A stretch of DNA of 64,000 bases from an uncultured Alistipes sp. (lineage in GTDB: Bacteria > Bacteroidota > Bacteroidia > Bacteroidales > Rikenellaceae). The translations under genes and the position numbers were made by a program. How positions within the stretch are numbered: the first letter of the stretch is position 1; the number at the start of each line of letters is the position of its first letter. The stretch lies in assembly GCF_963931675.1 (NCBI RefSeq), contig NZ_OZ007039.1:1211657-1275656 (forward strand), read 5' to 3'. A model generated the notes under the pieces. The model saw only the letters and a program-made list of their open reading frames with translations. It was not told where the DNA came from and made no database searches. Shown in pieces: positions 1 through 9,607 of this stretch.

Positions 1-1145
1 AGTTCAATGCCCAGGCCAACGAGTACAAGAACCTCCTGGGGATGAACGAGTGGATCGACCGGCAGGGCCTTGTCGCCCGCAAACGGGACTTTGAACGGCA
101 ACTGGTCGAATGGACCCGTCGGGAGGGTCGCTACCCCGGTGTGGCGCGTTACCTGACGGAACAGGTGCTTGCACAGGCCGATTCGGTGGAATCCCGGGCC
201 GTCGGCTGCCTGCTCGAAGGCTTTCACCGCGGCAGCCGGATGCTCAACTTCGTGATGGCCTTCGGCCCCGGACTGGAGACGCTGCGGAAGGGCGGTGTGA
301 ATACCGGCATGTCGCGGAAGGATTACCTGAACAATGTCGCCTATTACTACGGGCGGATGGTCCCCGAGGTGGACCGCGAAATGACCGCTCTGGGCATGGA
401 GCTCGTCCGGCAGCAGGTCCCGGTGGCGTTCCTGCCGTCGTTCTATGCCGACGAGGTCGATCGGTTGTACGGGGGCGATCTCCGGCGTTTTGTCGATACG
501 CTCTATGCGCGGTCGATCTTTGCCGATTCGGCACGCATCCGCCGCTGGCTGGATGCTCCGTGGTGCTCCTACGATGAGGATCCGGCCGTGAAGGTCGAGC
601 ATTCGGTCGACGAGATGCTCCACCGCCTCCGGACTGCGGCGAAGAGCCGCAAGCCCGACCGGCAGGCGCTGCAGGATTATCAGGCGGCGCGGATCGCCTG
701 TCTCGGCGGGGCCTATTACCCGGATGCCGACCGGACGCTGCGCTTCTCCTACGGACGGGTCCGCGGGCTGGATACGCGTGGATTCCAGACCCGCTTCTCG
801 GAGATCGCCGCCAAGGATGACGGCGTGAATCCCGACTACCGCCGCACGGACCGCCTCCGGGAACTCGATGCGGAGTGCCGCGAAGGAGCGCTGGCCGATA
901 CGCCGCTCTGCTTCATCACCGACGGCGATGTGACGGGCGGGAATTCCGGGAGCCCGATGCTCGATGCCCGGCTGCGGCTGATCGGACTGGTCTGCGACTG
1001 CAACTGGGAGTCGATGACGCGCGACTACGGCTATGATCCCGACCTGCACCGGGTCATTACCGTCGATGTGCGGAGCATCCTGATGCTCATCGACCGTTAC
1101 GGCGGGGCCGGGGAGCTCGTGGCGGAGATGACCGCGGCGCAGTGA
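1..1145 (+). CDS. S46 family dipeptidyl-peptidase, C-terminal part (DPP11-like)
   Basis: The reading frame is already open at base 3, so the gene begins before the window and only about 381 residues are visible; the family is usually about 700. The chymotrypsin-like nucleophile motif GGNSGSP lies near the C-terminus. S46 enzymes are exported and release dipeptides from peptide N-termini in the periplasm, feeding amino-acid fermentation. The residue 25 positions after the catalytic Ser is Arg (in NWESMTRD). In characterised members Gly there marks DPP7 (hydrophobic P1) and Arg marks DPP11 (Asp/Glu P1), so an acidic specificity is inferred. The gene converges on glsB and shares a terminator with it. 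The family call is firm; the subfamily rests on one residue. Confidence 0.93.
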   Translation, partial: FNAQANEYKNLLGMNEWIDRQGLVARKRDFERQLVEWTRREGRYPGVARYLTEQVLAQADSVESRAVGCLLEGFHRGSRMLNFVMAFGPGLETLRKGGVNTGMSRKDYLNNVAYYYGRMVPEVDREMTALGMELVRQQVPVAFLPSFYADEVDRLYGGDLRRFVDTLYARSIFADSARIRRWLDAPWCSYDEDPAVKVEHSVDEMLHRLRTAAKSRKPDRQALQDYQAARIACLGGAYYPDADRTLRFSYGRVRGLDTRGFQTRFSEIAAKDDGVNPDYRRTDRLRELDAECREGALADTPLCFITDGDVTGGNSGSPMLDARLRLIGLVCDCNWESMTRDYGYDPDLHRVITVDVRSILMLIDRYGGAGELVAEMTAAQ

Positions 1146-1191
1146 ACCTCCGGGCATTGGGATGTGATCGGGATGCGGGGGTAAGCCGCAA

Positions 1192-1227
1192 CGAAAAAAC
1201 GGAACGTTCAAGCGTTCCGTTTTTTCG
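1192..1227. terminator. Bidirectional terminator between S46 peptidase and glsB
   Basis: A perfect 15-bp inverted repeat, CGAAAAAACGGAACG and its complement, surrounds a 6-nt loop. Its A/T flanks give a U-tract on both strands. The last codons and the stop of glsB lie inside the stem, so the minus-strand message ends almost at its stop codon. Confidence 0.85.
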
Positions 1228-2224
1228 TGTTTTTGGTGATGCGGCCGAGGTGTTGGAGGAGCTGTTCGCTGAACTCCTCGCGCCGGTGTTTGAGGTTGGC
1301 CCGCCACCCCTGCCAGCGCGTGTAGCGCAGCCGCTTTTCGGGGTAGATGTCCCGGATCGTCACCAGGATCCCCGTCTCCTCGACCCCTCCGAAATCGGGG
1401 TTCGAAACCGTGTCGAAAACCCGCATCGTCGGCGAAAGATTCATGTAGGCGTTGATCAGCGGCGGGATGTTCTCGTTGAACTCACGCACCTTCTGGATCA
1501 GGATCCGGTAATTCTCCATGTAGGTTTCGCCCGAGAAGAGCTCCTCGTAGTAGGGGTCGTCCAGGTCGAGCTGGATCGGATGGATCCCCTCGACCAGCCC
1601 TTCGCGGTCGGGGAAGTAGCGGCGCAGGAACCAGATCAGCGCATTGCGCGCCACGGCCTTGTAGGTGGTGTACATGGTGACCTTGCCGAAGAGGTATTTC
1701 GCCTTGGGATTCAGTACGATCAGCGCCCCAAGCCCGTCCCAGAGATTGTCCAGGGCATAGATGCTCTTCGAGTTGCCGCGGGCCTGGTAGGCGGGCTGGA
1801 TGAACGAACGCCCGAGTTCGATGGTCCGGGGCAGGTATTTTTTGCGGAACCGCTCGCTGAAACGGAAGTAGTGCTCCGTGGAGAGGTGGCGCGGATAGGG
1901 CGTGGTGCAGATGATGAAGCGGTAGCCTCCGATGATCTCCCGGGCGGCGGGGTCCCAGACGATCAGCTGGTAGTATCCGTCGGGCGCGAGGTCCTCTTCA
2001 TCGATGTCGACCTCGTGGCCCGTACCGCCTCCGGCGCCGCGGAAAGCCACTTCGCGCAGACGTCCGATTTCGCGCATCAGCGACGGGCACTCCAAAGCCG
2101 GGAAGATATAGATTTCGTTGCCGGCCTTGTGGGTATCGCGGACCTTGCGGGCAGGGGTGAGTTCCGCAAGCAGCAACTCCCGGTCGACGGGTTCGATGAT
2201 GGGTTCCATGTCTTTCTGTTGCAT
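1208..2224 (-). CDS. glsB: Glycine/ornithine-lipid N-acyltransferase (GNAT-type, OlsB-like)
   Basis: The 338-residue protein matches the hemolysin/OlsB-type GNAT family, which transfers a 3-hydroxyacyl chain from acyl-ACP to an amino acid, the first step of glycine-lipid synthesis in Bacteroides. Recognisable stretches include ELGRSFIQPAYQ and the region around ALDNLWDGLGAL. The open frame extends upstream, but that part overlaps the glsA end, so the ATG at 2224 is preferred; a second ATG at 2209 (MEPIIEP) is possible. It lies 22 nt downstream of the partner O-acyltransferase on the same strand, as in the known gls operon. The exact amino acid acylated cannot be read from sequence. Confidence 0.85.
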   Translation of the reverse strand: MQQKDMEPIIEPVDRELLLAELTPARKVRDTHKAGNEIYIFPALECPSLMREIGRLREVAFRGAGGGTGHEVDIDEEDLAPDGYYQLIVWDPAAREIIGGYRFIICTTPYPRHLSTEHYFRFSERFRKKYLPRTIELGRSFIQPAYQARGNSKSIYALDNLWDGLGALIVLNPKAKYLFGKVTMYTTYKAVARNALIWFLRRYFPDREGLVEGIHPIQLDLDDPYYEELFSGETYMENYRILIQKVREFNENIPPLINAYMNLSPTMRVFDTVSNPDFGGVEETGILVTIRDIYPEKRLRYTRWQGWRANLKHRREEFSEQLLQHLGRITKNTKKRNA

Positions 2225-2246
2225 GACACCGCAAAAGTACCAATAA

Positions 2247-3080
2247 TTAGTGGTATTTTGTCGGTTCGTCGAGCGTTTTTTCCAATGAATAGACCTTTTT
2301 GCGAACCTCTTCGACCTGCTCGCGAAGGGATCCGCACGGCTGGAGCTCCGCAACGGAGATCGGATCGCCCACAACGATCCGGAAGTGGCGGCCCTTCTGG
2401 GAGAACATCTCGTCGGGGAGCCACAGCATCTCGATGTTGAACTTCACGCCCAGGGCCTTGCGCAGGTGGTAGACCCGGTAGAAGAAGTTCGACAGGCGCC
2501 CCTCGACGAAGACCGGTACGATTTTCCGTTGCGAGGCGTAGGCTTTTTTCAGAAAGCTGATTTTCCATTCGGGGTCGGTGACCCGACCATTGAAGGTGCG
2601 CGAGCAGAGCCCCGCGGGGAAGGTCAGGATCGGACGGTCGCCGAAGAACTCCTCGTCGAATTTCCGGGCATAGGCCGAGCTTTGCGAGCCGTGTTTGTTG
2701 ACGGGAATCCAGAGCGGACGCAGCGGTTCGAGGTGCATCAGCAGGTCGTTGACCACCACGCGGGCGTCGCCGAAGTGTTCGATCAGCTTGTCGGCGAGCA
2801 TCATGCCGTCCATGCCGCCGAAGGGGTGGTTCGAGACGAAGAGGTAACGCTCCTTCGGATCGAGGCGGTCGAGCCCCTCTGCCGAGTAGGAGACCTGCCA
2901 TTCGCGGAAAGCCGCGCGGATGAACTCCTGGGGCGGCAGTGACCAGTAGTTGGCGAGGATGTGGTTGATCTCCCGTTCGTGGATCGTGCGCCGCAGCCAC
3001 GTGACCACCGGACGGGGAATCCAGCGGGCCGCGCGCGGGGCTTTCTCCCTGATTACGGCACCGATATCTATTTGAGGCAT
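2247..3080 (-). CDS. glsA: Lyso-glycine-lipid O-acyltransferase (OlsA/PlsC-like)
   Basis: The 277-residue protein carries the acyltransferase motif NHPFGGMDG (a His-x5-Asp version of the PlsC HxxxxD box) and a downstream TFPAGLCS block that fits the substrate-binding motif. It is expected to add the second acyl chain to the lyso-aminolipid made by the neighbouring N-acyltransferase, at the inner membrane. It is first in the two-gene minus-strand operon and faces rsmH across a 93-bp divergent region. A general 1-acyl-glycerol-3-phosphate acyltransferase is the alternative, but pairing with glsB favours aminolipid synthesis. Confidence 0.82.
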   Translation of the reverse strand: MPQIDIGAVIREKAPRAARWIPRPVVTWLRRTIHEREINHILANYWSLPPQEFIRAAFREWQVSYSAEGLDRLDPKERYLFVSNHPFGGMDGMMLADKLIEHFGDARVVVNDLLMHLEPLRPLWIPVNKHGSQSSAYARKFDEEFFGDRPILTFPAGLCSRTFNGRVTDPEWKISFLKKAYASQRKIVPVFVEGRLSNFFYRVYHLRKALGVKFNIEMLWLPDEMFSQKGRHFRIVVGDPISVAELQPCGSLREQVEEVRKKVYSLEKTLDEPTKYH

Positions 3081-3104
3081 GGGGTCTTCGAAAATTTAAT
3101 ACCA

Positions 3105-3112
3105 CAAATATA
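3105..3112 (-). promoter_or_regulatory. Candidate -7 element for glsA-glsB
   Basis: Read on the minus strand this is TATATTTG, an exact match to the Bacteroidetes TAnnTTTG element, 25 nt upstream of glsA. The -33 element is not clear. Confidence 0.5.
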
Positions 3113-3173
3113 CGGATTCTTTTTCGGAAAAACACTAACTTTACACCCAAATAGACCTTTGTCGACCGCAACC

Positions 3174-4076
3174 ATGCCGCTCTATCATACACCCGTGCTT
3201 CTGGAAGAGTCTGTGGGCCTGCTCGGTATCGTGCCGGAGGGAACCTACGCCGACCTCACGTTCGGCGGAGGCGGACATTCGCGCCGCATCCTTGCCGATC
3301 TGGGGCCCGAAGGGCGCCTCTACGCCTTCGACCAGGACCGCGATACCCGGGCGAACTGCCCCGACGATCCGCGTTTCCACTACGTCGAAAGCAACTTCCG
3401 CTTCCTGCGCGGGGCGCTGCGTTTGCGCGGGGTTACCGAGGCCGACGGCATTCTGGCCGATCTGGGGGTCTCGTCCCACCATTTCGACGCTCTCGAACGG
3501 GGCTTTTCGTTCCGCGGCGCCGCGCCGCTCGACATGCGCATGAACCAGCGCGGACGCCTCACGGCGGCCGATGTCGTGAACGGCTTTCCGGCCGAGGAGC
3601 TGACCCGCATTCTGGGCGACTGGGGCGAACTGGAGACCCCGTGGAAGGTGGCCAACTGTCTGGTGAAGGCCCGTGCGGCGGCGCCCGTGACCACGACGGC
3701 GCAGCTGGTCGAGGCGGTGAAACCCTGCACCCCGGCCAAGGATGCCGCAAAGTTCCTCACGAAACTCTTCCAGGCGCTGCGCATCGAGGTCAACGGCGAG
3801 ATGGAGGCGCTGAAAATGGCCCTGGAACAGAGCTTGAAGGTGCTGAAACCCGGCGGACGGCTGGTGGTGATCTCCTACCATTCGCTCGAAGACCGCCTGG
3901 TGAAGAATTTCCTGCGCAGCGGGAACTTCTCGGGTGAGGCCGAAAAGGACTTTTTCGGGCGTTCGCTGGCCCCCTTTGAGTTGTTGACCCGCAAGGCGGT
4001 GGTGCCCTCCGCCGAGGAGCTGGCCCGCAATCCCCGCTCGCGTTCGGCGAAACTCCGGGCGGCCGTAAAACGCTGA
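3174..4076 (+). CDS. rsmH: 16S rRNA (cytosine-1402-N4)-methyltransferase RsmH
   Basis: The 300-residue protein opens with the family signature HTPVLLEESV and has the SAM-binding loop TFGGGGHS at about residues 29-36. It methylates C1402 in the decoding centre of 16S rRNA. The frame is open further upstream, but homologues start at MPLYHTPVL, so the ATG at 3174 is used. It is the first gene of the division/cell-wall cluster; the usual mraZ is missing upstream, where a divergent glsA lies instead. A TAACTTTA sequence at 3136-3143 (one mismatch to TAnnTTTG) may be its promoter. Confidence 0.97.
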   Translation: MPLYHTPVLLEESVGLLGIVPEGTYADLTFGGGGHSRRILADLGPEGRLYAFDQDRDTRANCPDDPRFHYVESNFRFLRGALRLRGVTEADGILADLGVSSHHFDALERGFSFRGAAPLDMRMNQRGRLTAADVVNGFPAEELTRILGDWGELETPWKVANCLVKARAAAPVTTTAQLVEAVKPCTPAKDAAKFLTKLFQALRIEVNGEMEALKMALEQSLKVLKPGGRLVVISYHSLEDRLVKNFLRSGNFSGEAEKDFFGRSLAPFELLTRKAVVPSAEELARNPRSRSAKLRAAVKR

Positions 4077-4080
4077 TGAC

Positions 4081-4596
4081 ATGTACCGCGATCACGAATT
4101 CGATCCCATCACCCCCGAAGAGGAGGCTCGCCGCCGTGAGGAGGCGGAGTTTGCCCGGCGTGTGCGCCGCGAGGTGCGCCGCATGGAGCGCGGGGAGGCC
4201 GATGAGGAGATTCGCGCCGACGAGGAGCGCGAAGCCGCGGAGCAGGCCGAAGCCCGGGCCCGCGAGGCCCGCGAACGGCGCCGTCGGTCGAGTACCTTCT
4301 GGCAGATCTTTTCGGGTTCGATCCTCGTGCGGAAGGGCGTCTCGCAGTATTATCCCTACCTGTTGACCATTGCCGGGACCTTCTTCCTGAGCATCGTGGT
4401 GATGTTCTGGTCCCTGCACCTCGACATGCGTTATACGCGCCTTTCGCGCGACGTGCAGAAACTCCGCGAACGTTCGATCCGCCTGCAGGAGCAGCGCTTC
4501 CAGCGGACGACACATTCGGCCATCATCGAGGAGCTCCACGCGCGCGGCATCGACCTCTACGACCCGCTCGCCCCGGGCGAAATCATCGAAAACTGA
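4081..4596 (+). CDS. ftsL: FtsL-like divisome protein with long charged N-terminus
   Basis: The 171-residue protein lies between rsmH and ftsI, the fixed position of ftsL. It has one membrane segment at about residues 91-112 followed by a heptad-like stretch (residues 116-140), as expected for a bitopic FtsL that bridges FtsB-type partners and FtsI. The first 70 residues are almost entirely Glu, Arg and Ala (for example ARRREEAEFARRVRREVRR) and are predicted cytoplasmic coiled coil, which makes the protein longer than usual. FtsL is poorly conserved, so the call rests mainly on context and topology. Confidence 0.82.
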   Translation: MYRDHEFDPITPEEEARRREEAEFARRVRREVRRMERGEADEEIRADEEREAAEQAEARAREARERRRRSSTFWQIFSGSILVRKGVSQYYPYLLTIAGTFFLSIVVMFWSLHLDMRYTRLSRDVQKLRERSIRLQEQRFQRTTHSAIIEELHARGIDLYDPLAPGEIIEN

Positions 4597-4602
4597 CCGG
4601 CG

Positions 4603-6861
4603 ATGAAGCAGGAACGATCGAAAGTCAAGAGCGATATTCTGTTGCGGGTGAGGTTGTTGTACGTGTTGTTCATCCTCGCGGGGGTTGTTGTGCTCGCACG
4701 TCTCGTCTGGGTGCAACTCTTCAGTTCGGAGGTGGCCTACAACGCCGACCGGCTGGCCAGCCGCATCTTCACCCGGGAGGAGATCCCGGCCCAGCGCGGC
4801 AGCATCCTGTCGCGCGACGGAGAACCCCTCGCCACATCGATTTTCCGCTATCAGGCCGCCTTCGACTTCGCATCCCCGGGGCTCGACTCGCTCGATACCT
4901 TCCGCGAACAGGCCGATTCGCTGGCCAAACTCCTGGCGGCCTTCTTCAAGGACAAGTCCGCCTCGGCCTATGCCCGGATGTTCCGTGAAGAGCACGCCCG
5001 GCGTTACCGGCTGGTGCGGCCCCGGGATACGACCTACCTGCGCTCGAAGGGGGCTATCGCCCGCTTTTTCGACCGGCTCCGGGGCGAGGAGTACATTACG
5101 CACCGCATCTACGACACGCTACGCGACCATACGCCCGTGAACATCTTTCCCCGTGAGGTGGATTATGCCGAGTGGGAGGTGCTGCGGCGCTATCCGCTGC
5201 TGAACTGGAACATGGGCATGGTCTACAACCTTGTCGAGCGTGACGAACGCATCTACCCGCAGGGCGAGCTGGCCCGGCGGACGATCGGCCTGACGGGCGA
5301 CCGCGGCAACTACGGCATCGAGGAGGCCTACCGCGAAGAGCTGGCCGGGAAGCCCGGCAAGGCGCTGCGGCAAAGGATCGCCCGGGGTTTCTACGGCCGG
5401 GTGGCGGGCGGCGACCACGAGGATCCGGTCGACGGGTACGACGTGGTGACGACGCTCGACGTCGATCTGCAGGATGTCGCCGACAAGGCCCTGCGGCAGC
5501 AGCTGGAGCGCCAGAACGCCCTGTGGGGCACGACGATCGTCATGGAGGTCCGCACGGGCGAGATCCTGGCTCTGGCCAACCTCGGGCGTGATCCCGGCGG
5601 CGGTTACTCCGAACGCGAGAACTATGCCCTGAGCCGTTCGATGGAGCCGGGATCGACCTTCAAGCTGGCCACGATGCTCACGCTGCTGGACGATGCCCGG
5701 ATGTCGCCCGCGACGGTCTACGATGCCCACAACGGCGATCCGGTGACGGTGGGTCCGGCGCGGAACATCCGCGACTCGCACCGCGGCGACCATGAGATCG
5801 ACTTCCGGCGTGCCGTGGCCTCGTCGTCGAACGTCTACTTCGCCGAGGCGGTATGGGACCACTATGGCATTACGGGCAAAAAGTTCGATTACAGCAAGTA
5901 TCTCCACGAGACGCTGCACCTGGGCGAGACCGTCGGGCTGGAGCGCCTCGGCGAGCGGAAGCCCTCGATCACGACCGACTGGAAGGTCCCTGATCCGGGG
6001 GTGATGCTCGTCAAGATGGCCTACGGATACCGCGTGCGGCTGGCGCCGATCCAGATGATCACCTTCTACAACGCCATTGCCAACGGCGGAAAGATGATCT
6101 CTCCGGTGCTGGTCCGCGAACTGCGGCGCGGCGACCGGGTGGAGGAGCGCTTCGAAAGCCGCACGATCGCCTCGTCGATCGCCTCGCGTTCGACCCTGCA
6201 CGAGGTGCAGCAATGCCTGCAGGCCGTCTGTACGGAGGGTACGGCCAGCAACTTCTTCCGTGATACGACGCGCGTCAGGGTGGCGGCCAAGACCGGTACG
6301 GCGCAGATCACCTCCCCGACCGAGGGCGGACGTCCCTACCTGGGTTCGATGATCGCCTACTTCCCGGCCGATGCCCCGCGCTATACGGTGCTGACGACGA
6401 TCGAGACCCGGGCCCAGCCCGGCAAGGCCTACTACGGAGGCCCGCTGGCGGGTCCCGTGGTGAAGCGCATGGTCGACTACATCTACAACCGCGGCCACGA
6501 CTGGTACGGAAGGGTCGGGTCCGACGGCCCGCGCCGCTATCCGGAGCGGATCAAGGGGGGCGACATCGCCCAGATCCGCCGTGTGGCGGGGAGGTTCTCG
6601 CCCCGCACGGAGTTCGAAGACCGTACGGGCTGGGGAAGGACCCGGGTGGACAGCCTTGCCCGGGTGGTCGTTACGACCCTTCCCGACACCCCGGGCGTCA
6701 TGCCCGACGTGCGCGGCATGGGGCTGAAGGATGCGCTGTTCCTGCTCGAAAGCCGCGGGCTGAAGGTCCGCTTCTCGGGGCAGGGGAGCGTTGTGCAGCA
6801 AACGATTCCCGCCGGGGCCCGCATTACGCCGGGTGCGGCGGTAACCATAACGTTGAAATGA
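4603..6861 (+). CDS. ftsI: Peptidoglycan transpeptidase FtsI (PBP3) with C-terminal PASTA domain
   Basis: This 752-residue class B penicillin-binding protein has an N-terminal membrane anchor (about residues 15-40), a PBP dimer domain and a transpeptidase domain. The three active-site motifs are all present: STFK (nucleophile Ser351), SSN at 408-410 and KTG at 563-565. A PASTA domain occupies about residues 698-752. It cross-links septal peptidoglycan in the periplasm as part of the divisome. It begins 6 nt after ftsL and ends one base before murE, so it is part of a tight operon. Confidence 0.97.
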   Translation: MKQERSKVKSDILLRVRLLYVLFILAGVVVLARLVWVQLFSSEVAYNADRLASRIFTREEIPAQRGSILSRDGEPLATSIFRYQAAFDFASPGLDSLDTFREQADSLAKLLAAFFKDKSASAYARMFREEHARRYRLVRPRDTTYLRSKGAIARFFDRLRGEEYITHRIYDTLRDHTPVNIFPREVDYAEWEVLRRYPLLNWNMGMVYNLVERDERIYPQGELARRTIGLTGDRGNYGIEEAYREELAGKPGKALRQRIARGFYGRVAGGDHEDPVDGYDVVTTLDVDLQDVADKALRQQLERQNALWGTTIVMEVRTGEILALANLGRDPGGGYSERENYALSRSMEPGSTFKLATMLTLLDDARMSPATVYDAHNGDPVTVGPARNIRDSHRGDHEIDFRRAVASSSNVYFAEAVWDHYGITGKKFDYSKYLHETLHLGETVGLERLGERKPSITTDWKVPDPGVMLVKMAYGYRVRLAPIQMITFYNAIANGGKMISPVLVRELRRGDRVEERFESRTIASSIASRSTLHEVQQCLQAVCTEGTASNFFRDTTRVRVAAKTGTAQITSPTEGGRPYLGSMIAYFPADAPRYTVLTTIETRAQPGKAYYGGPLAGPVVKRMVDYIYNRGHDWYGRVGSDGPRRYPERIKGGDIAQIRRVAGRFSPRTEFEDRTGWGRTRVDSLARVVVTTLPDTPGVMPDVRGMGLKDALFLLESRGLKVRFSGQGSVVQQTIPAGARITPGAAVTITLK

Positions 6862-6862
6862 A

Positions 6863-8332
6863 ATGAAAAAAATTGGGGAAATACTGCGTTACACGCCTGT
6901 CGGGGCGGTGCACGGCGATCCTGAAACCGAAATCGGGGGACTGACCTACGATTCGCGGAACGTCCGGCCCGGCGACTGCTTCTTCGCCATTCGCGGGACG
7001 CAGAGCGACGGGCACGACTATATTCCGATGGCGGTCGGAAAGGGTGCCGCGGCGGTGGTTTGCGAGCAGCTGCCCGCCGAGCCCGCCGAAGGGGTGGTCT
7101 ACGTCGTGGTCCCGGATTCGGCCGGGGCGATGGCCGACCTGGCCGCGGCCTTCTACGGCTTCCCGAGCCGGGAGCTGAAGCTTGTGGGCATTACGGGTAC
7201 GAACGGCAAGACGACGACCGTGACGCTGCTGTACGACCTGGTGCGGGGCCTGGGCTATCGCGCCGGATTGATCTCCACGGTGGTCTACAAGGTTGACGGC
7301 TGCGAGATCGAGGCCACGCACACCACGCCCGACCCGATCCGGCTGAACGCCATGATGCGCGAAATGGCCGATGCGGGGTGCGAATTCTGCTTCATGGAGT
7401 GCTCGTCGCACGCCATCGTGCAGGAGCGGACCCGCGGGCTCGATTTCGCCGGGGGGATCTTCTCGAACATCACCCACGACCACCTCGACTACCACAAGAC
7501 CTTCGCCGAGTATATCCGGGCCAAGAAGCGCTTCTTCGACGGACTGCCCAAGGGGGCCTTTGCGCTGACGAACGCCGACGACCGCAACGGGATGGTGATG
7601 GTGCAGAACACTGCCGCGGCGGTGAGCACCTATTCGTTGCGGGGAATGGCCGATTTCCGCTGCAGGATCATCGAGATGCACCTCGACGGGATGCTGCTGC
7701 GCATCGACGGACAGGAGCTCTGGACGGGGCTCCTGGGACGCTTCAACGCCTACAATCTTGTGGCCGTCTACGGTGCCGCGGTGCTGCTGGGACTCGACCG
7801 CGGGGAGGTGCTGCGCGTGCTGTCGACACTGCACCCCGTGAGCGGGCGTTTCGAGATCATCCGAGCCGAGAACGGGACCGTGGCCGTGGTCGACTACGCC
7901 CATACGCCCGATGCGCTGGAGAACGTGCTGCGCACGATCGAGGAGATCCGTACGCCCGCGCAGCAGCTGATCGTGGTGTGCGGCTGCGGCGGCGACCGCG
8001 ACCGCACGAAGCGCCCCGAAATGGCTGCCATAGCGGTGAAGTACGCCTCGACGGCGATCTTCACGTCGGACAACCCGCGGCATGAGTCTCCCGAGGCGAT
8101 CCTCGACGAAATGGTCGCCGGACTCCAGCCCGGGACGCGTTACGTGCGCATCACGGACCGCGTGGAGGCGATCCGCACGGCGGTGCTGCTCTCGCATCCC
8201 GGGGACATCCTGCTCGTGGCCGGAAAGGGGCACGAAACCTACCAGATCCTGGGCGACGTGAAACACCATTTCGATGACCGCGAGGAGGTCCGCAAGGCCT
8301 TCGGGCTCCTCGCCGCGACGCAAAAAAACTGA
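6863..8332 (+). CDS. murE: UDP-MurNAc-tripeptide synthetase MurE, meso-DAP type
   Basis: This 489-residue cytoplasmic Mur ligase has the ATP-binding loop GITGTNGKTTT at 109-119. The specificity motif DNPR at 403-406 marks enzymes that add meso-diaminopimelate rather than lysine to UDP-MurNAc-L-Ala-D-Glu. The organism is therefore predicted to have DAP-type peptidoglycan. The start codon lies one base after the ftsI stop, indicating coupled translation. Confidence 0.97.
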   Translation: MKKIGEILRYTPVGAVHGDPETEIGGLTYDSRNVRPGDCFFAIRGTQSDGHDYIPMAVGKGAAAVVCEQLPAEPAEGVVYVVVPDSAGAMADLAAAFYGFPSRELKLVGITGTNGKTTTVTLLYDLVRGLGYRAGLISTVVYKVDGCEIEATHTTPDPIRLNAMMREMADAGCEFCFMECSSHAIVQERTRGLDFAGGIFSNITHDHLDYHKTFAEYIRAKKRFFDGLPKGAFALTNADDRNGMVMVQNTAAAVSTYSLRGMADFRCRIIEMHLDGMLLRIDGQELWTGLLGRFNAYNLVAVYGAAVLLGLDRGEVLRVLSTLHPVSGRFEIIRAENGTVAVVDYAHTPDALENVLRTIEEIRTPAQQLIVVCGCGGDRDRTKRPEMAAIAVKYASTAIFTSDNPRHESPEAILDEMVAGLQPGTRYVRITDRVEAIRTAVLLSHPGDILLVAGKGHETYQILGDVKHHFDDREEVRKAFGLLAATQKN

Positions 8333-8361
8333 CAATCGATTCCTAATATCCATACGCAGAC

Positions 8362-9606
8362 ATGCTTTACCATCTTTTCAAGTATCTGGACGAAGCCTAC
8401 GACCTGCCCGGTTCGGGCATGTTCCAGTACATTTCGTTCCGCGCGGCGGCGGCGATCATCCTCTCGCTGCTGATCGTCATCATCTTCGGGCGGCGGATCA
8501 TCGATTTCCTGCGCCGCAAGCAGATCGGCGAGGAGATCCGCGACCTCGGACTCCAGGGCCAGCTCCAGAAAAAGGGCACCCCGACGATGGGCGGAGTGAT
8601 CATCCTCGTGGCCATTCTGGTCCCGATGCTGCTCGTCGGGAAACTCGACAACATCTACGTTCAGCTGATGCTGGTTTCGACCATCTGGCTGGGATTCATC
8701 GGCGGGCTCGACGACTACATCAAGGTCTTCCGTCACCGCAAGGAGGGGCTCAAGGGCCGTTTCAAGGTCGTGGGACAGGTCGGGCTGGGCATCATCGTCG
8801 GGACGACCATGTGGCTCTCGCCCGACATCGTGGTCCGCGAGAAGACGACGCAGCCCGTGCAGACGGTCTATACGGATGCGGACGGCACGGTGATCGGAAG
8901 CGTGCAGCGCAACGTGGTGCTCAGCTCCGAGAGCCGCAAGACCACCCAGACGACCATCCCCTTCGTCAAGAACAACGAATTCGACTACGGCTGGCTTACG
9001 GGTGGCAGCGAAACGGCTACCTGGCTGCTCTACGTGCTGGTGGCGATCTTCGTCGTCACGGCCGTCTCGAACAGCGCGAATCTTACGGACGGGCTCGACG
9101 GCCTGGCTACGGGCGTCTCGGTGCCGATTGTGGCGGTACTGGGCGTGCTGGCCTACCTCTCCGGGCACATCGTCTACGCCGACTATCTCAACATCATGTA
9201 CATCCCCGACAGCGGCGAACTGGTGGTCTTCGCCGCGGCACTCGTGGGTGCGCTGGTCGGATTCCTCTGGTACAACTCCTTCCCGGCGCAGATCTTCATG
9301 GGCGATACCGGTTCGCTCTCGATCGGCGGCGTGATTGCCGTCTTCGCCCTCTGCATCCGCAAGGAGCTGCTGCTGCCGATTCTCTGCGGGGTCTTTCTCG
9401 TCGAGAGCTTCTCGGTGATGATGCAGGTCGGCTGGTTCAAGTACACCAAACGCAAGTACGGCGAGGGACGCCGCATCCTGCTCATGTCGCCGATCCACCA
9501 CCACTACCAGAAAAAGGGGATTTTCGAAACGAAGATCGTCATCCGTTTCTGGATCATTTCGCTGCTGCTGGCTGCCATTACGTTGGTTACGTTGAAGATT
9601 CGATAA
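8362..9606 (+). CDS. mraY: Phospho-N-acetylmuramoyl-pentapeptide transferase MraY
   Basis: MraY transfers phospho-MurNAc-pentapeptide to undecaprenyl phosphate at the inner membrane, making lipid I. Motifs seen: KKGTPTMGG at 70-78, the Asp pair in [17 protein letters not shown] at 240-250, GDTGS near 314-318 and the HHHY motif near the C-terminus. At 414 residues it exceeds the roughly 360 of E. coli MraY because of a polar insertion at about 158-210, between membrane helices; enlarged MraY of this kind is common in Bacteroidetes. It follows murE after 29 nt. Confidence 0.97.
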   Translation: MLYHLFKYLDEAYDLPGSGMFQYISFRAAAAIILSLLIVIIFGRRIIDFLRRKQIGEEIRDLGLQGQLQKKGTPTMGGVIILVAILVPMLLVGKLDNIYVQLMLVSTIWLGFIGGLDDYIKVFRHRKEGLKGRFKVVGQVGLGIIVGTTMWLSPDIVVREKTTQPVQTVYTDADGTVIGSVQRNVVLSSESRKTTQTTIPFVKNNEFDYGWLTGGSETATWLLYVLVAIFVVTAVSNSANLTDGLDGLATGVSVPIVAVLGVLAYLSGHIVYADYLNIMYIPDSGELVVFAAALVGALVGFLWYNSFPAQIFMGDTGSLSIGGVIAVFALCIRKELLLPILCGVFLVESFSVMMQVGWFKYTKRKYGEGRRILLMSPIHHHYQKKGIFETKIVIRFWIISLLLAAITLVTLKIR

Positions 9607-9607
9607 C

